Source of the DNA: Rhineura floridana
Taxonomy: Eukaryota; Chordata; Lepidosauria; Squamata; Rhineuridae
Length of the DNA: 64,000 nucleotides
Reading direction: 5' to 3'
Assembly (NCBI RefSeq): GCF_030035675.1
Contig: NC_084489.1
Span: 79,846,270 to 79,910,269, forward strand
In this document: piece after piece, positions 31,601 to 39,030 of the stretch
How positions within the stretch are numbered: position 1 is the stretch's first letter
Layout of the letters: every line of letters starts with the position of its first letter
Program-made: the position numbers and the translations under genes
The notes under the pieces: model-generated
The model's database searches: none
The model's input: only the letters and a program-made list of their open reading frames with translations
Told to the model about the DNA's origin: nothing

Positions 31601-34532
31601 TGGAATCAGTCCATCTCTTGTTTGGCCTTCCTCTTTTTCTACTCCCTTCTGTTTTTCCCACCGTTATTGTCTTTTCTAGTGAATAGAAGAATTTAGCAAA
31701 GGAAAATGATGGAAACTTCAAGAAGTCAAATGGTAAGAACTCACTGAGATCTGAGGTCCTTGCCTGTGATGACCAATCTCGTCTCCAGCGCATTTTTTCT
31801 TGTCTATCAAGTACAGAGACATAAATACCAAGTTATGGCACACTGTGTTTCATCTCAGGATACCCATTCTACCCATCCAAATTTTGTTCTTGATTTGATG
31901 GTTTTGAATTATCAAGTACTGTATGCAGACTGATGCAGATAGATTAGGACACCACCATTCTTCCATTTTGATTTCTGGACTTTGTAGAGACCACTGCAGA
32001 TACACAGCTTTAACTTCTTTCCATTCACTCTCATCTCTCCCCCCCCACCCATCTTACCAATTTACAAAAATACTTGTGTGCACTGATAAACAAGAGCAAA
32101 ATGGAATCTAGATGTGCTTGTATGTGCTGTGTTCATCAACATACATGATCACTCATGCTTATTGGCAAGGTAGGGGGAAAAAGATTAGAACAAAAGGAAA
32201 TAAAAGCTGCACTGTACTGTACATTTCAGTTATGACATTAATTCTAGAAAATCATGTTAAATCAGAAGGAAGGTAGAGTGAAATGTGGGGTGAAAAAAAT
32301 CCATAGAATAATAGAGAAATCTGCTCATCCCAAGATTTGTCTTGGTATTGGAGCCACTCAAGAGCAAGATATGCGAACTCCAGTAACAAGCAGCAGCAGC
32401 ATGAGTTCAAGTCAATTCAAGTTGCCACCCTGGGCTCCTACTGGGAGGAAGGGCAGGATATAAGTTTAATAAATAAATAAATAAATTTAGCTGCACTGAT
32501 CTGAGGAATACCTAGGAGCCCAATGCCATGTCCCACTGTGCAGTGGAAATGATTCATAGGATCAAACGGAAGAGCCCAGGTGCCAGAGAAGAGGGAGGAA
32601 GGGAGAGTGTTAGCTCTGATGCCTTGCACCCCACGCCAAAGGCTGTTGGATTAGCTTTAACTTTCCAGCAGCGGCAGCATATTACAGCTTATTATAGTAT
32701 TTTAGGGCTGCTTAAAGCTGGACAGCTCTGTCCCAATTTTCCAGCGTAGGACAGTGCTTTAACAATTGCTACACATGTAGTTTTGTTCCACAAGCTACAA
32801 CAGCAGCTGAGGATTGGGCTACCAGCTTGCAATCCTAACAATGCTTACCTATTTTAGGGATAGTTTTTACTTCAAAGCTTTTAACAAAGGCATGGCATCA
32901 GAGATGCCCCTCCGTTTGTGGACCCATGTCAGCTGCATGACAAACTCCTGAATGAAGTCTAGGATCAATTCATTTGTAATGTAAGCATTTATATAGGAAG
33001 AAACTGAATAACAAGCTATGAGCAAAATGCCATTGTTAGTATCTGGACGTTAGCAGAACTGGTAATATAATTACAATTGGATAGGATGTGAGGATGAAAG
33101 ATACCGTCCTGCTCCAAGCTGAAAGATGGAAGGGATAGTCTTCTCCTACACTTGAAATGGGAGCACTCCTTCCCTTCTATCAATATGGCTTATATTAAGT
33201 ACACGTAGAGAATTTTTCTACACAGAATTCTCAGAGCTAGTTCCAATATCCAAAATCTGGAGAAGTTAACAAGTGATGTTCACTTTTTTAACCTCAACTT
33301 TAGCTCAGCGGCAAAACGCGTACTTTGCTTGCAAAATGTTAGGTTCAGTCCTCGACTTCTCCAGGGATGGATGAGAAAGATTCCTGTATGAAACCCTGGA
33401 GAATCACTACCATTCACATAGACGGTACTGAACTAGAAGGACCAACAATCTGACTTCGTGTAAGGTAGCTTCCTATGACAGTGACTTCTGTCATTGCATC
33501 AGCATGTATTTCAGCTGCTGCAATAACAGGAATCACTTATGGAGAGTTATGGATATTATTTGTGGACATGCTGAGCTACACATACTGGCTGTGTTCAGGT
33601 GTACTGCTTTATGAGCATGAGCCTCCTCTCCGCTGGTGTGGCCACAAGGAAGAGACAGGAAGCTTCTGCTTTCAGTTTAGATTAATCAAAGTTTAACGTG
33701 CTATAAATTACTCTGAATGGGAACATGCACAAAAAAATGATCTCAAAGACCCCATAACACTTAAGACAACTGAATTTTTTCCACATTAAACTGAGTAATT
33801 GCCAAACACTTCTTGTTGTTTTTATTCTAAACAATGACTTAATTTGGGGCTATCTGACTCCACTGTCAAATTTGTAAATTGCTTCTACAGGTATTGGAGG
33901 ATTGGAAGATCATGCAATATTTGATCGTTTCCAATTGTGAAGACACCTCCAATGAACCTTTGAGGTCAAACAAAGAAAGTGCCCCCTCATGGCCCTTTGC
34001 TCCACCTCCCTTTACAAAAAGGAAACAAAAGAGCTTTTAAAGTGAGCTTATTTGCCTGTTCTGTACACATGAAATATTTCATTCATTACACATCCATAGG
34101 AATTACTGAACATTTTATATATGCCTCTGTAGATAACATTAAACAATTGCTTACTTTACCCATCCATGTAGGCAAGGCTACTTCAAGCGTCGCAACTCCT
34201 GTCGTGTTATAAGCTTCATTTCCCATTCCTCGTTCGACAGCTTTGGAGCGTATTTCTTCCAGAAGGGCCTCTATTTCATTGTCATTATAATTTAGCCTTG
34301 CTGAGTATTGCAGTGCGAGATCCTAGGACAATAAAAATGTATTTGTTAAGAAATGAAAGCACTAAATAGGCATGAAATAACAGCAGCAGCAAAATGGCAG
34401 CCACAGAGTACTTGCCTTTAGCTCCTCACCAGCCTCTTTGTTGCTCTTCGTATACGGAGGTTTCCATAGCTGAATTTTGTCTTCTCGCAAATAGTTTTTC
34501 AGTTTTGCTGCAAGGTATTTGTTCTGTGCCAT
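10504..34532 (-). CDS. NUB1: NEDD8 ultimate buster 1 (NUB1), 13 coding exons located
   Basis: NUB1 is an adaptor that binds NEDD8 and FAT10 and passes their conjugates to the 26S proteasome. Coding exons 5' to 3': 34532-34416, 34322-34155, [one not found], 30708-30638, 30470-30276, 26521-26433, 26292-26186, 19608-19422, 17183-17076, 16893-16741, 16123-15977, 12893-12801, 12059-11867, 10676-10504. These sum to 1801 nt. A missing exon of 59 nt would give 619 residues, close to human NUB1 (about 615). The protein has an N-terminal helical part, a ubiquitin-like domain, a helical middle, three UBA domains and an acidic tail. The tail fits the NEDD8-binding pattern A(X4)L(X10)L(X3)L that I recall for NUB1. 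Introns hold an L2 LINE and many SINEs and MITEs. Confidence 0.95.
11867..12059 (-). CDS. NUB1: NUB1 exon, third UBA domain and Ser-rich region
   Basis: Encodes [20 protein letters not shown] and [17 protein letters not shown], a UBA with the MGF loop. A Ser/Thr/Pro/Asp region follows ([20 protein letters not shown]). Donor GTAAAA. Confidence 0.96.
12439..12628 (+). mobile_element. tRNA-derived SINE, well preserved
   Basis: A box TAGCTCAGTGGTAGAGCATC and B box GGTTCAATCCCTGG are both tRNA-like. The body ends CTGGGTATAAGGCAGCTTCC. It is not a tRNA gene because the 3' half does not fold back to an acceptor stem and runs into the SINE body. It lies in a NUB1 intron, antisense to the gene. Confidence 0.85.
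12801..12893 (-). CDS. NUB1: NUB1 exon, linker between UBA2 and UBA3
   Basis: Encodes [20 protein letters not shown] and [11 protein letters not shown], 31 codons. It corresponds to human ILLSNPQMWWLNDSNPETDN; this linker is less conserved than the UBAs. Acceptor GCTCTAG, donor GTAAGT. Confidence 0.92.
13251..13313 (+). mobile_element. L2-type LINE 3' tail
   Basis: GCCGCCCTGGGATCC then GGGATAGAAATTCAATTAAT and an A-rich end: the 'ACCGCCC...GGCGGTATAAA...AATAAA' layout of the L2 3' end in this window. Confidence 0.55.
13487..13565 (-). mobile_element. CR1 LINE 3' end
   Basis: AGAATCATAGAATAGTAGAA followed by GGGGCCTATAAGGCCATC and AAGTCCAACCCCCTGCTC is the classic CR1 3' end read in reverse, with the ATTCTATGAT tail on the left. 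Confidence 0.85.
13672..13750 (-). mobile_element. L2-like LINE 3' tail
   Basis: A run of ATT units followed by TTTATAGACCGCTTACTATC and AAAGCAGTTTACAATAG, i.e. a diverged L2-type 3' tail in reverse. Confidence 0.5.
14004..14234. mobile_element. pogo/Tigger-like MITE (CAGGCGGGCCCCGCTTA ends)
   Basis: Flanked by TA (14002-14003, 14235-14236). The left end CAGGCGGGCCCCGCTTATAC pairs with the right end, whose complement reads CAGGTGGGCCCCGCTTTACG. The interior is CpG-rich (AAAAGCGGAAAAAGCGCC). The TA flank and CAG terminus fit Tc1/mariner-pogo elements. A relative sits at 18603-18863. Confidence 0.75.
14235..15378. other. NUB1 intron stretch, nothing recognised
   Basis: No exon, clear repeat family or RNA gene seen. 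Open frames at 14723-14917 and 14966-15160 lack any family signature. Confidence 0.5.
15379..15665. repeat. Degenerate GC-rich tandem units, about 50-55 bp
   Basis: GGGGCTCATGGCTGCAGCCC at 15382 recurs in diverged form as GGGGCTCGTGGGTGCGGCCC at 15433 and AGGGCTCACAATTGCAGCCC at 15488, each followed by TGGAGGTCTC or a variant. Weaker echoes lie near 15561 and 15640. An open frame of 186 codons (15230-15790) spans it, probably as a by-product of the repeat. Confidence 0.55.
15977..16123 (-). CDS. NUB1: NUB1 exon, basic linker and second UBA domain
   Basis: Encodes [20 protein letters not shown], a basic stretch that could act as a nuclear localisation signal. The second UBA follows: [15 protein letters not shown] and [11 protein letters not shown] is the UBA loop. 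Donor GTAAAT. Confidence 0.96.
16741..16893 (-). CDS. NUB1: NUB1 exon, first UBA domain
   Basis: Encodes [20 protein letters not shown] followed by [20 protein letters not shown] and SHISNRRE. The L-x-x-L-G-F loop and the GNVDHAA helix are UBA hallmarks. UBA domains of NUB1 take part in FAT10 and conjugate binding. Donor GTATGG. Confidence 0.96.
17076..17183 (-). CDS. NUB1: NUB1 exon ([11 protein letters not shown] segment)
   Basis: Encodes [20 protein letters not shown] and [16 protein letters not shown]. Acceptor TTTCTTTAG, donor GTATGT. The exon is a whole 36 codons in phase 0. Confidence 0.95.
18603..18863. mobile_element. pogo/Tigger-like MITE, second member
   Basis: Flanked by TA (18601-18602, 18864-18865). 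Left CAGTAGGGCCCCGCTTCTCG pairs with right CAATAGGGCCCCACTCATAC (complement). The interior differs from 14004-14234 (contains CTTTTTGGTG and GATCAGCTGGAG), so the two share ends but not bodies. Confidence 0.75.
19422..19608 (-). CDS. NUB1: NUB1 exon ([16 protein letters not shown] segment)
   Basis: Encodes [39 protein letters not shown] and [29 protein letters not shown] matches human NUB1 exactly from memory. The acceptor follows a run of seven C (CCCCCCCAG); donor GTAGGC. Confidence 0.96.
20820..21009 (+). mobile_element. L2-type LINE 3' end, older
   Basis: TTTTATTGTATATTTATAG, later GGCAGCCTTGAGCATGGC, then CATACAAATAAATGATGATG: an A+T-rich 3' UTR with a short tandem tail, as in L2/CR1-group LINEs. 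It abuts the 3' end of the large opposite-strand L2. Confidence 0.5.
21029..25200 (-). mobile_element. L2 LINE, nearly full length
   Basis: The element runs right to left inside a NUB1 intron. The 5' end (about 25200) begins with AAAATGGCGACCGAG, and a CpG-rich 5' UTR follows to about 24250. One long frame encodes endonuclease and reverse transcriptase (24253-21194). The 3' end has the GGCGGTATAAAAATTG tail and AATAAA-like repeats. At 4.2 kb it is about the full length expected for L2. No convincing target-site duplication was found. Clade call (L2 rather than CR1) rests on the tail and the C-terminal protein pattern. Confidence 0.85.
21194..24253 (-). pseudogene. L2 ORF2: AP endonuclease plus reverse transcriptase
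   Basis: One frame of 1020 codons is interrupted by a single TGA at 23020-23018. Endonuclease signatures are [28 protein letters not shown] and [10 protein letters not shown], which carry the expected Asn, Glu, Asp-x-Asn and Asp-His catalytic residues. The RT part has [43 protein letters not shown] and the catalytic [10 protein letters not shown]. The C terminus has LWNSL and ends in a 1-base frameshift compared with the copy at 46.2 kb (KTFLFSQAF in that copy). The RNase-H-less layout fits L2. The copy looks recent but not active as read. Confidence 0.9.
26186..26292 (-). CDS. NUB1: NUB1 exon (GYHEKGRA segment)
   Basis: Encodes [20 protein letters not shown] and [12 protein letters not shown]. 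Helical repeat-like pattern expected of the NUB1 middle domain. Donor GTAAGA leaves a split codon (TG|T, Cys) completed by the next exon. Confidence 0.95.
26433..26521 (-). CDS. NUB1: NUB1 exon ([11 protein letters not shown] segment)
   Basis: Encodes [20 protein letters not shown] and [10 protein letters not shown]. The [11 protein letters not shown] string is identical to the human one as I recall it. Acceptor TATTTCAG, donor GTAAGT. Confidence 0.95.
27009..27067 (+). mobile_element. L2-type 3' tail
   Basis: CCCTGGGCTCCTACTGGGAG then AAGGGCGGGACATAAATC and AATAAATAAAC. The same tail occurs at 32418-32487, where the first 20 bases match exactly. Confidence 0.6.
27566..29427 (-). mobile_element. 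L2 LINE, 5'-truncated copy
   Basis: The 3' tail lies at 27566-27766 (ACCGCCCTATAGCTAGCAGC). The RT region (27767-29369) has [40 protein letters not shown] and [14 protein letters not shown] 1-base insertion in a T run near 29120 splits the frame. The end KTHLFTQAF is intact. It is truncated at about 29427 within the linker between EN and RT. Protein and DNA closely resemble the 21-25 kb copy; same orientation. Confidence 0.9.
29680..29811 (+). mobile_element. L2 LINE 3' end
   Basis: TTTATTGTTGATATTTTGTA then TGTACACCGCCCAGAGAGCC, ATGGGCGGTCTATAAATG and a run of AAATA units, plus strand. Confidence 0.75.
29812..30019. mobile_element. hAT-like MITE (GGTTCCCCACTCCTG end)
   Basis: The right end AAAGGTTCCCCACTCCTG fits the common CAGGAGTGGGGAACC-type hAT terminus. 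The interior holds GACAGGTGGGTAACGCTACC and a complementary GTAGCGTTACCCACC arm, plus ATGACATCAGATGACTGACA. The relative at 58187-58374 shares the CCCACCTGTC interior. The left end is eroded. Confidence 0.45.
30276..30470 (-). CDS. NUB1: NUB1 exon, end of UBL domain and charged helix
   Basis: Encodes [20 protein letters not shown], closing the ubiquitin-like fold. A Glu/Lys-rich helix follows ([18 protein letters not shown]) and [12 protein letters not shown], as in human RTKRGLEILAKR. Donor GTAAGG, phase 1. The charged stretch is likely coiled coil. Confidence 0.94.
30638..30708 (-). CDS. NUB1: NUB1 exon, ubiquitin-like domain part
   Basis: Encodes [20 protein letters not shown] then LDL, matching human IAETFGLQENYIKIVINKKQ. 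Acceptor TTTCATAG and donor GTATGT. It enters with two codon bases expected from the unfound upstream exon and leaves in phase 1. Confidence 0.93.
31010..31075 (-). mobile_element. L2-like 3' tail fragment
   Basis: ATTATTGTTTATTATTACGA then GGTCCCAGGGCGGGTGATAA: a short reverse L2-type tail. Confidence 0.45.
31258..31440 (-). mobile_element. L2 LINE 3' end
   Basis: Reverse orientation: ATTTATTAATTGTGC, ATACCGCCCTTTAGCAATAA, GGGCGGTGTACAACAATAAA. A 61-base block (31281-31341) is the exact reverse complement of 40074-40134. Confidence 0.8.
31474..31675 (-). mobile_element. BovB (RTE) LINE 3' fragment
   Basis: On the minus strand it encodes [32 protein letters not shown] and RCFWRLLF, the C-terminal tail of RTE/BovB ORF2 (compare GRRRRGRPRMRWLDGI). 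It ends in the tail GGTCGCCATAAGTCATAATC and GACTTGAAAGCAC followed by AACAAC units. The Sauria SINE at 50322-50543 shares this tail. Confidence 0.85.
32418..32487 (+). mobile_element. L2-type 3' tail
   Basis: CCCTGGGCTCCTACTGGGAG, AAGGGCAGGATATAAG, then AATAAATAAATAAATAAA. Same subfamily as 27009-27067. Confidence 0.6.
32867..33049 (-). other. Unexplained 60-codon open stretch in a NUB1 intron
   Basis: The minus strand is open from CGT at 33049 to TAA at 32867 without an early ATG. It contains [30 protein letters not shown] and AMPLLKALK. The composition is protein-like, but I match it to no NUB1 segment or other family. It may be a fragment of a transposon protein or chance. Confidence 0.2.
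33300..33478 (+). mobile_element. tRNA-derived SINE, diverged
   Basis: Eroded A box (TTAGCTCAGCGGCAAAACGC) and B box (GGTTCAGTCCTCGACT). Body with AGAAGGACCAACAATCTGAC and end GTAAGGTAGCTTCCTATGA. Same family as 12439-12628. Confidence 0.75.
34155..34322 (-). CDS. NUB1: NUB1 exon, residues 40-95
   Basis: Starts after TTGTCCTAG and encodes [12 protein letters not shown], then [14 protein letters not shown] and [12 protein letters not shown], matching the human segment before the ubiquitin-like domain. I chose the donor GTAAGC at 34154 (phase 0). An alternative GTAAAG donor five bases upstream would give phase 1. The intron before it is only 93 nt. Confidence 0.9.
34323..34415 (-). other. NUB1: 93-nt NUB1 intron with GC-AG borders
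   Basis: The donor reads AAG|GCAAGT and the acceptor TTGTCCTAG. A pyrimidine-rich stretch with TTCTTAAC, a plausible branch site, precedes it. GC donors are a known minor class and normally have this otherwise perfect consensus. Confidence 0.85.
34416..34532 (-). CDS. NUB1: NUB1 first coding exon (residues 1-39)
   Basis: Begins [20 protein letters not shown]; human NUB1 begins MAQKKYLQAKLTQFLREDRI from memory. The ATG is two bases after an acceptor (CTATGCAAG), so the 5' UTR continues in an upstream exon. The exon ends at AAG followed by GCAAGT, a GC-type donor. No GT within reach keeps the frame, and the next exon continues as human (ELK then DLALQY). Confidence 0.95.
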
Positions 34533-34741
34533 CCTTGCATAGAAAACAAAATGAAAATGTCCATTCCTATGTATGCTAGCCGCTGTAATGGGTATTGTAA
34601 TCTTGTGCTTGACTCAATCAAAATGCACGTTTTACTTTCTCTGACCCCAAAAGAAACATGCTTATTCACATGGTGCCTTTTCATGCTGAAACCGATAAAT
34701 AAGGCAAGTGCTGTTGCTTGGTGGAAAACCACATGCTTTGC

Positions 34742-34880
34742 ATGGTTCAATCCATGTTCAATCTCCAGGGAGCTCTGAGAAAGATTCTTGTCGGAAACCT
34801 TTGAGAGCTGCTACTAGTCACAGTAAACAATACTAAGGCAGATAGACCAATGATCTGACTTGGTATAACACAGCTTCCTA
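34742..34880 (+). mobile_element. tRNA-derived SINE, 5'-truncated
   Basis: Starts in the B-box region (GGTTCAATCCATGTTC). The body has GAGAAAGATTCTTGTC, GCAGATAGACCAATGATCTG and end CACAGCTTCCTACATTT. Confidence 0.65.
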
Positions 34881-34883
34881 CAT

Positions 34884-35000
34884 TTATGCATTTATTACAA
34901 TTATTTATATCTCGCCTTTCAGATATAAATCCTCCCAAGGTAGCTTACAAACAAGGTTCAATTAAATGTTTTAAAAACACAACAAGGAATATTAACATAT
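34884..35000 (-). mobile_element. L2-like 3' tail
   Basis: ATTACAATTATTTATATCTC, GCCTTTCAGATATAAATCC, GTAGCTTACAAACAAGG: reverse tail of an L2/CR1-group element, diverged. It is fused to the SINE at 34742-34880. Confidence 0.5.
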
Positions 35001-35081
35001 TAAAAACACAGGGCAATTGATGGTAGAGGGGGGAAGAGAAGAGGAACTCATATTCCTATTAGTTTAGGGGTAGCAAGTTAG

Positions 35082-35278
35082 GGAAGGGCTGTACCTCACT
35101 GGCAGAACATCTGCTCTGCGTGCAGAAGGTCTCAGGTTCAGTCCCTGACACCACCAGAGGGCTGGGGGAGACTCATGCCTGGAACCCCAGAGAGCCGGTG
35201 CCGGTTAGCACAGAGAACACTGAGCAAGGTGGACCCAGGCTCTGATTCAGTACAAGGCCGCTTCCTCTGTTCCTAAAA
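35082..35278 (+). mobile_element. tRNA-derived SINE
   Basis: A box GTACCTCACTGGCAGAACAT, B box CAGGTTCAGTCCCTGAC. Body with GAGAGCCGGTGCCGGTTAGC and tail GGCCGCTTCCTCTGTTCC. Confidence 0.8.
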
Positions 35279-35709
35279 AGCTGTTTTTAATTCATGTGAT
35301 ACCGATACATGCAAGTAAAAGAGACCACTGTTGGCTTTTGATAGCCTGATAACGTCTTTTTTTTGAAGCACCGTAGGTATGTATTTTAAAAAATGGAATC
35401 GATTCTTTATATGACGAAAAAGTCCTTTGGGGTAGGGGACATGACCTCAAAAATTCCCAGCCAATCAGCACCGTGTACGGTTGCTCCTGCTGCAAATGGA
35501 GAAATAGGTTTCCCCTAAACTTGGTCTGAGAGCAAGTCTGTATGTCTATGGAAATCTGTACATCATTCACAGTAGCCTTCCCTCTGAAATTAGATCTGCT
35601 GGGGACTCTAGACATACCAAGCCCCATAGTTTTTTTTAAAAGGAGATAGCTGTGAGATTTTGGAGCTGGCTGCCAAGATGATAGCTTTGGAAGCTGCAAG
35701 CAGAATCAT

Positions 35710-35800
35710 TTTATTTATTCAATTTATAGCCTGCCCTTCCTCCCAAAGGAGCCCATGGTGGCATTGCCTGGTCCCCGCTGCTCAATAGAAGGAAGGCATG
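35710..35800 (-). mobile_element. LINE/SINE 3' tail fragment
   Basis: TTATTTATTCAATTTATAGC, CTGCCCTTCCTCCCAAAGGA, GCCCATGGTGGC: reverse of the 'GGAAGGGCAGGATATAAAT' tail seen in L2-tailed SINEs. Confidence 0.5.
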
Positions 35801-36480
35801 ACAACCTACAGTGCCCTAAGCGCTGTCAAGGAAGAACAGAATAAGAATGTTTATGTAATATATACAGATTCATCACACAATTCTAGTTACAAGGGATTGA
35901 TTCTAGAACCTCTCATAGCTTCAGGGATGTGAGGGGTGCAAAATAGTACAATCCTGTTCAACCACCGTTGGACTTGTACTTAGAGAATATGAAATTATGA
36001 TCCCTATATTTCTGGTATCCATATAGAATCCATTCCAGGCTGCCAGCAATGCATGTTTATATAAAAAAATAAAAAATGAAATGGACATTGTAAAGAGCAC
36101 TGTACAAGCAAGCGAAAAATAAAAGCATTTTGCTGATGCCGAGTAAGAAGCAGCCAATAAATTTGGAACAGATGTTTGCTAATGATTTATCATGATGTTT
36201 TTATTTGCTCCGTATAGCTGTTCTCGTCTTGTAAACCAATTTTTGTAAGAAGCTATTGACAGGTTAAAATCATATGCTGGCAATCACTGCGGGAACTGGT
36301 GTATGTGCTTATAACTTGGATTCAGGGAGATGGGTGCCGAGTCAACCGAGGCAGGCTCAAACATAGCTTCACATCTTTATCCAGGATAAGAATGTGTTAC
36401 ATTACCTCACAAATTGTGTCAAACTAAAATCTTAGCAGGATTTTATGTAGCTGATGGTGTAAAGCCTAGATAATTTTTAG
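35801..36480. other. NUB1 first-intron stretch, nothing recognised
   Basis: A+T-rich, no exon or clear repeat. The open frame at 35292-35699 (minus) overlaps the SINE tail and shows no family motif. Confidence 0.45.
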
Positions 36481-36489
36481 CTAAACTGG

Positions 36490-37183
36490 GACTGGCATTA
36501 GAATCGCCAACTGACCAGAAAAGCCCGCTTGGCCTGCTCTGTCAGCTCTACACTGCGTCAGCAGTGCCGGTGGGGGGCTGGAAATTCCTGGGTGGTTGGC
36601 AGGGAAGCAAAGTCCTTAGCCGGCAGTCTGGTCATAAATCTGCCAGGTCTAGGAGGAGGGGAGCTGATAAGAGCCAGGCTTGTCCGAAGTGTACTTGCCG
36701 AGTCAGGAGTCCGGAAGTGAGGTCAGTAGAGGTCTGGGATCAAGTGCCAAGGGGTCAGTCCGAAAGAGGGTGCCAGGAAACTAGGAACACACAAGCCACG
36801 CCTGACGTTGCAGTCAGCAACAAGCTGCAGCCAAGGTGTGCCTTATAAAGAGCAGGGTTGACAGCAGGTGTGAGCCCTCAGCGTTTGGGCCTTAAGGAGA
36901 CAGGCCTGCCTCTCTTCTGCCTGACCTTCTGCTGTCTACGTTCTGCAGGTGAGGGGGGAGTATCCTGTGCACTGTCTGTGTCTGGCTGCAGGGCCTCTGC
37001 TGTATCTGGGGTGCTCTGCAGCTGAGGGGGAGAAGGAGCTGGATTCTCAGGAGGCTCCTCCGTGTCTCCTTCTGAGTCTGCTGCTCCTGGGTCTGCTGCT
37101 GTTACTCCCGAGTCGTCCTCATCTGAGGAGTCCTCTGACAGGGCCATGACATGCTTTTTAATAGCAGGTTGATTTGCACACAT
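36490..37183 (-). repeat. GC-rich interspersed repeat, unclassified
   Basis: Composition changes abruptly from the A+T-rich intron. On the minus strand a 101-codon frame starting MCANQPAIKKHVMALSEDSS continues with acidic and Pro-rich sequence to a basic end (KVRQKRGRPVSLRPKR). Beyond it lie short CT-rich runs such as GACCTCACTTCCGGACTCC. This looks like an element end inserted in the NUB1 first intron, perhaps LTR-related, but I cannot name a family. Confidence 0.35.
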
Positions 37184-38379
37184 CAGCAGGTGAAGCTTTC
37201 GACAGCAGAAAGGAAAACACGACCACCTGCAAATGTCTGCACATCAAGCTGCATAGGAAACCAGATGAAAAGCTGGCATGAACAAGGGCAAAACAGAAGT
37301 TTCAAAGGCTGCCATCTTTAAACCACTTTTTTCTCGCAAAATTCACAACTCCATAGAGGAAATGAATTTGGAGGTTTTCAGCTGTCACTGCTTATCTTTG
37401 CCACCTCCACCATGCCTTCCACATTTTAGTATTGCCAACAATCCCAGTATAGCCAGAGCTGCTGCCAGATTTTATAGACCTAGCCAATAAAATCCCTCCA
37501 ACATGTTGATATTTTTGAAGTTTCAATGCAAGTAGGAAGCCAGAGAAAAGCAACTCCTGGTTCCTTCATAGACTTTATCTTTCAGTCACCATATGGATAA
37601 GCAGAAGGTCAGTGGCTTAACTTTTGATTCCTTCCATGGATTCAGCCAAATATGCAGTCTTTGTATCTGGCATTGCCACTTCTGTTTGACCAGATAAGGA
37701 AAAGAGAAAGGAAAGCCAGGTAGTGTGAGAGAAGGAGAGAGACAGAAGAAATCTTAAAGAGCAGAAGAAATGAAAGGAGAAAAACTGAGAACACTGTGTG
37801 AAAAAAATCTATATACAGAGCCTCTTCAAGAGTCAAGAGACTCATTTATGACTGCTAAAAGATCTGGCAAAGATCTTAGAATGCTGCCATCTGTTACTTG
37901 GGATGAGGCAGTAAAACTGATGCATTAGTTTTGCTTTCATTTATAGTATTTGGTTCATATGCATTTAGCACACCACTATAGACATTTCAAGGGAAAGGGA
38001 GTCTATGAGGAAATATTTCTGTTAATGTTTTATTGTGTGAAGCTTTTACTTCCCAGTCAGAAACCCTAAATTTATGAGCAAGTGTCAGAGATAGTGCCTC
38101 CATAAGAAACTAGCAAGGGAGGAACACTGAATTATATCTTTAAAATTTTGCCGGGGATACCTTGTTTAACACACAGCTACTGATCTAACCGATGTACATC
38201 CTACGGAGGCATGATTGCTTAACGCACGCATTCTCCCATAACCAGCTTCCCACATTTAGCAGTAGGTGTCAGCTCCCTTTTGTGTTTTTTAAACAGCAGA
38301 GATCAACAGGTGAAGACTCCCCCAATTACTGCATCTTCATGTTGAGGAAGGTAAATTAGTATGCTTTAATTTGGATCCC
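37184..38379. other. NUB1 first-intron stretch, no gene recognised
   Basis: Contains a purine-rich tract (37685-37790) and no recognisable exon or repeat family. Confidence 0.5.
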
Positions 38380-38458
38380 TGCGTTGAGCAGCGGTTGGAC
38401 TCGATGGTCTTATAGGCCCCTTCCAACTCTATGATTCTGTGATCTATGATTCTATGAC
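38380..38458 (+). mobile_element. CR1 LINE 3' end
   Basis: GTTGGACTCGATGGTCTTAT, AGGCCCCTTCCAACTCTATG and a tail of ATTCTGTGAT and ATTCTATGAC units: the standard CR1 3' end, plus strand. Opposite in orientation to the copy at 13487-13565. Confidence 0.9.
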
Positions 38459-39030
38459 TCATTTATCATGTGGCTGTTTAAAGTCCACCAGAAACAAACA
38501 GGCACGGGATATGATCTCTCAGTCATCTAAGACTACAGGCTAAGGACTGGCTGACAGCGCAGGATTTTGATCCACATGTGATAGAAGGTTGCTATGTTGC
38601 TCCTCCCACTTGGCCTTTTAGCAGGGCCTTGGTATTGAAGGTGATGCTTTTCCTAACATGGAGCTAAGTCGCAGGGAAAGCTTCAACTACATAATTTCTA
38701 TGACTCACATTCCTGTTAAAAGGGTCAGACGAAGGAAAACCAAAGAGAGAGAAGGCAAGCTGGCAATTTGCCCAGAGCCTACTTTATCATCTTTTAGGCA
38801 TGGGGTGAAAACAGTTTCATTTTCTCAAGCTTTTACATATTGCTGTTTATTTCTTTGATTTTGTTTTAATAAATCCAGCTGAGATCCCTTTTTCAGTACT
38901 AAATTGCTTTATCCTATTTGCTTTGCTTAAAGTCTACCTTGGAAGCTGAAAGGCCAAGAAATAAACTTCTTTAAATGAATTAATTAAGGTTTGGCCCACA
39001 GTGGTGGATTTGGGTTGGGGATACCGTAGG

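Noticed and set aside
35292-35699. 135-codon minus frame upstream of NUB1
   Set aside because: No family motif, partly over a SINE tail, and not joined by clear splice sites to NUB1.
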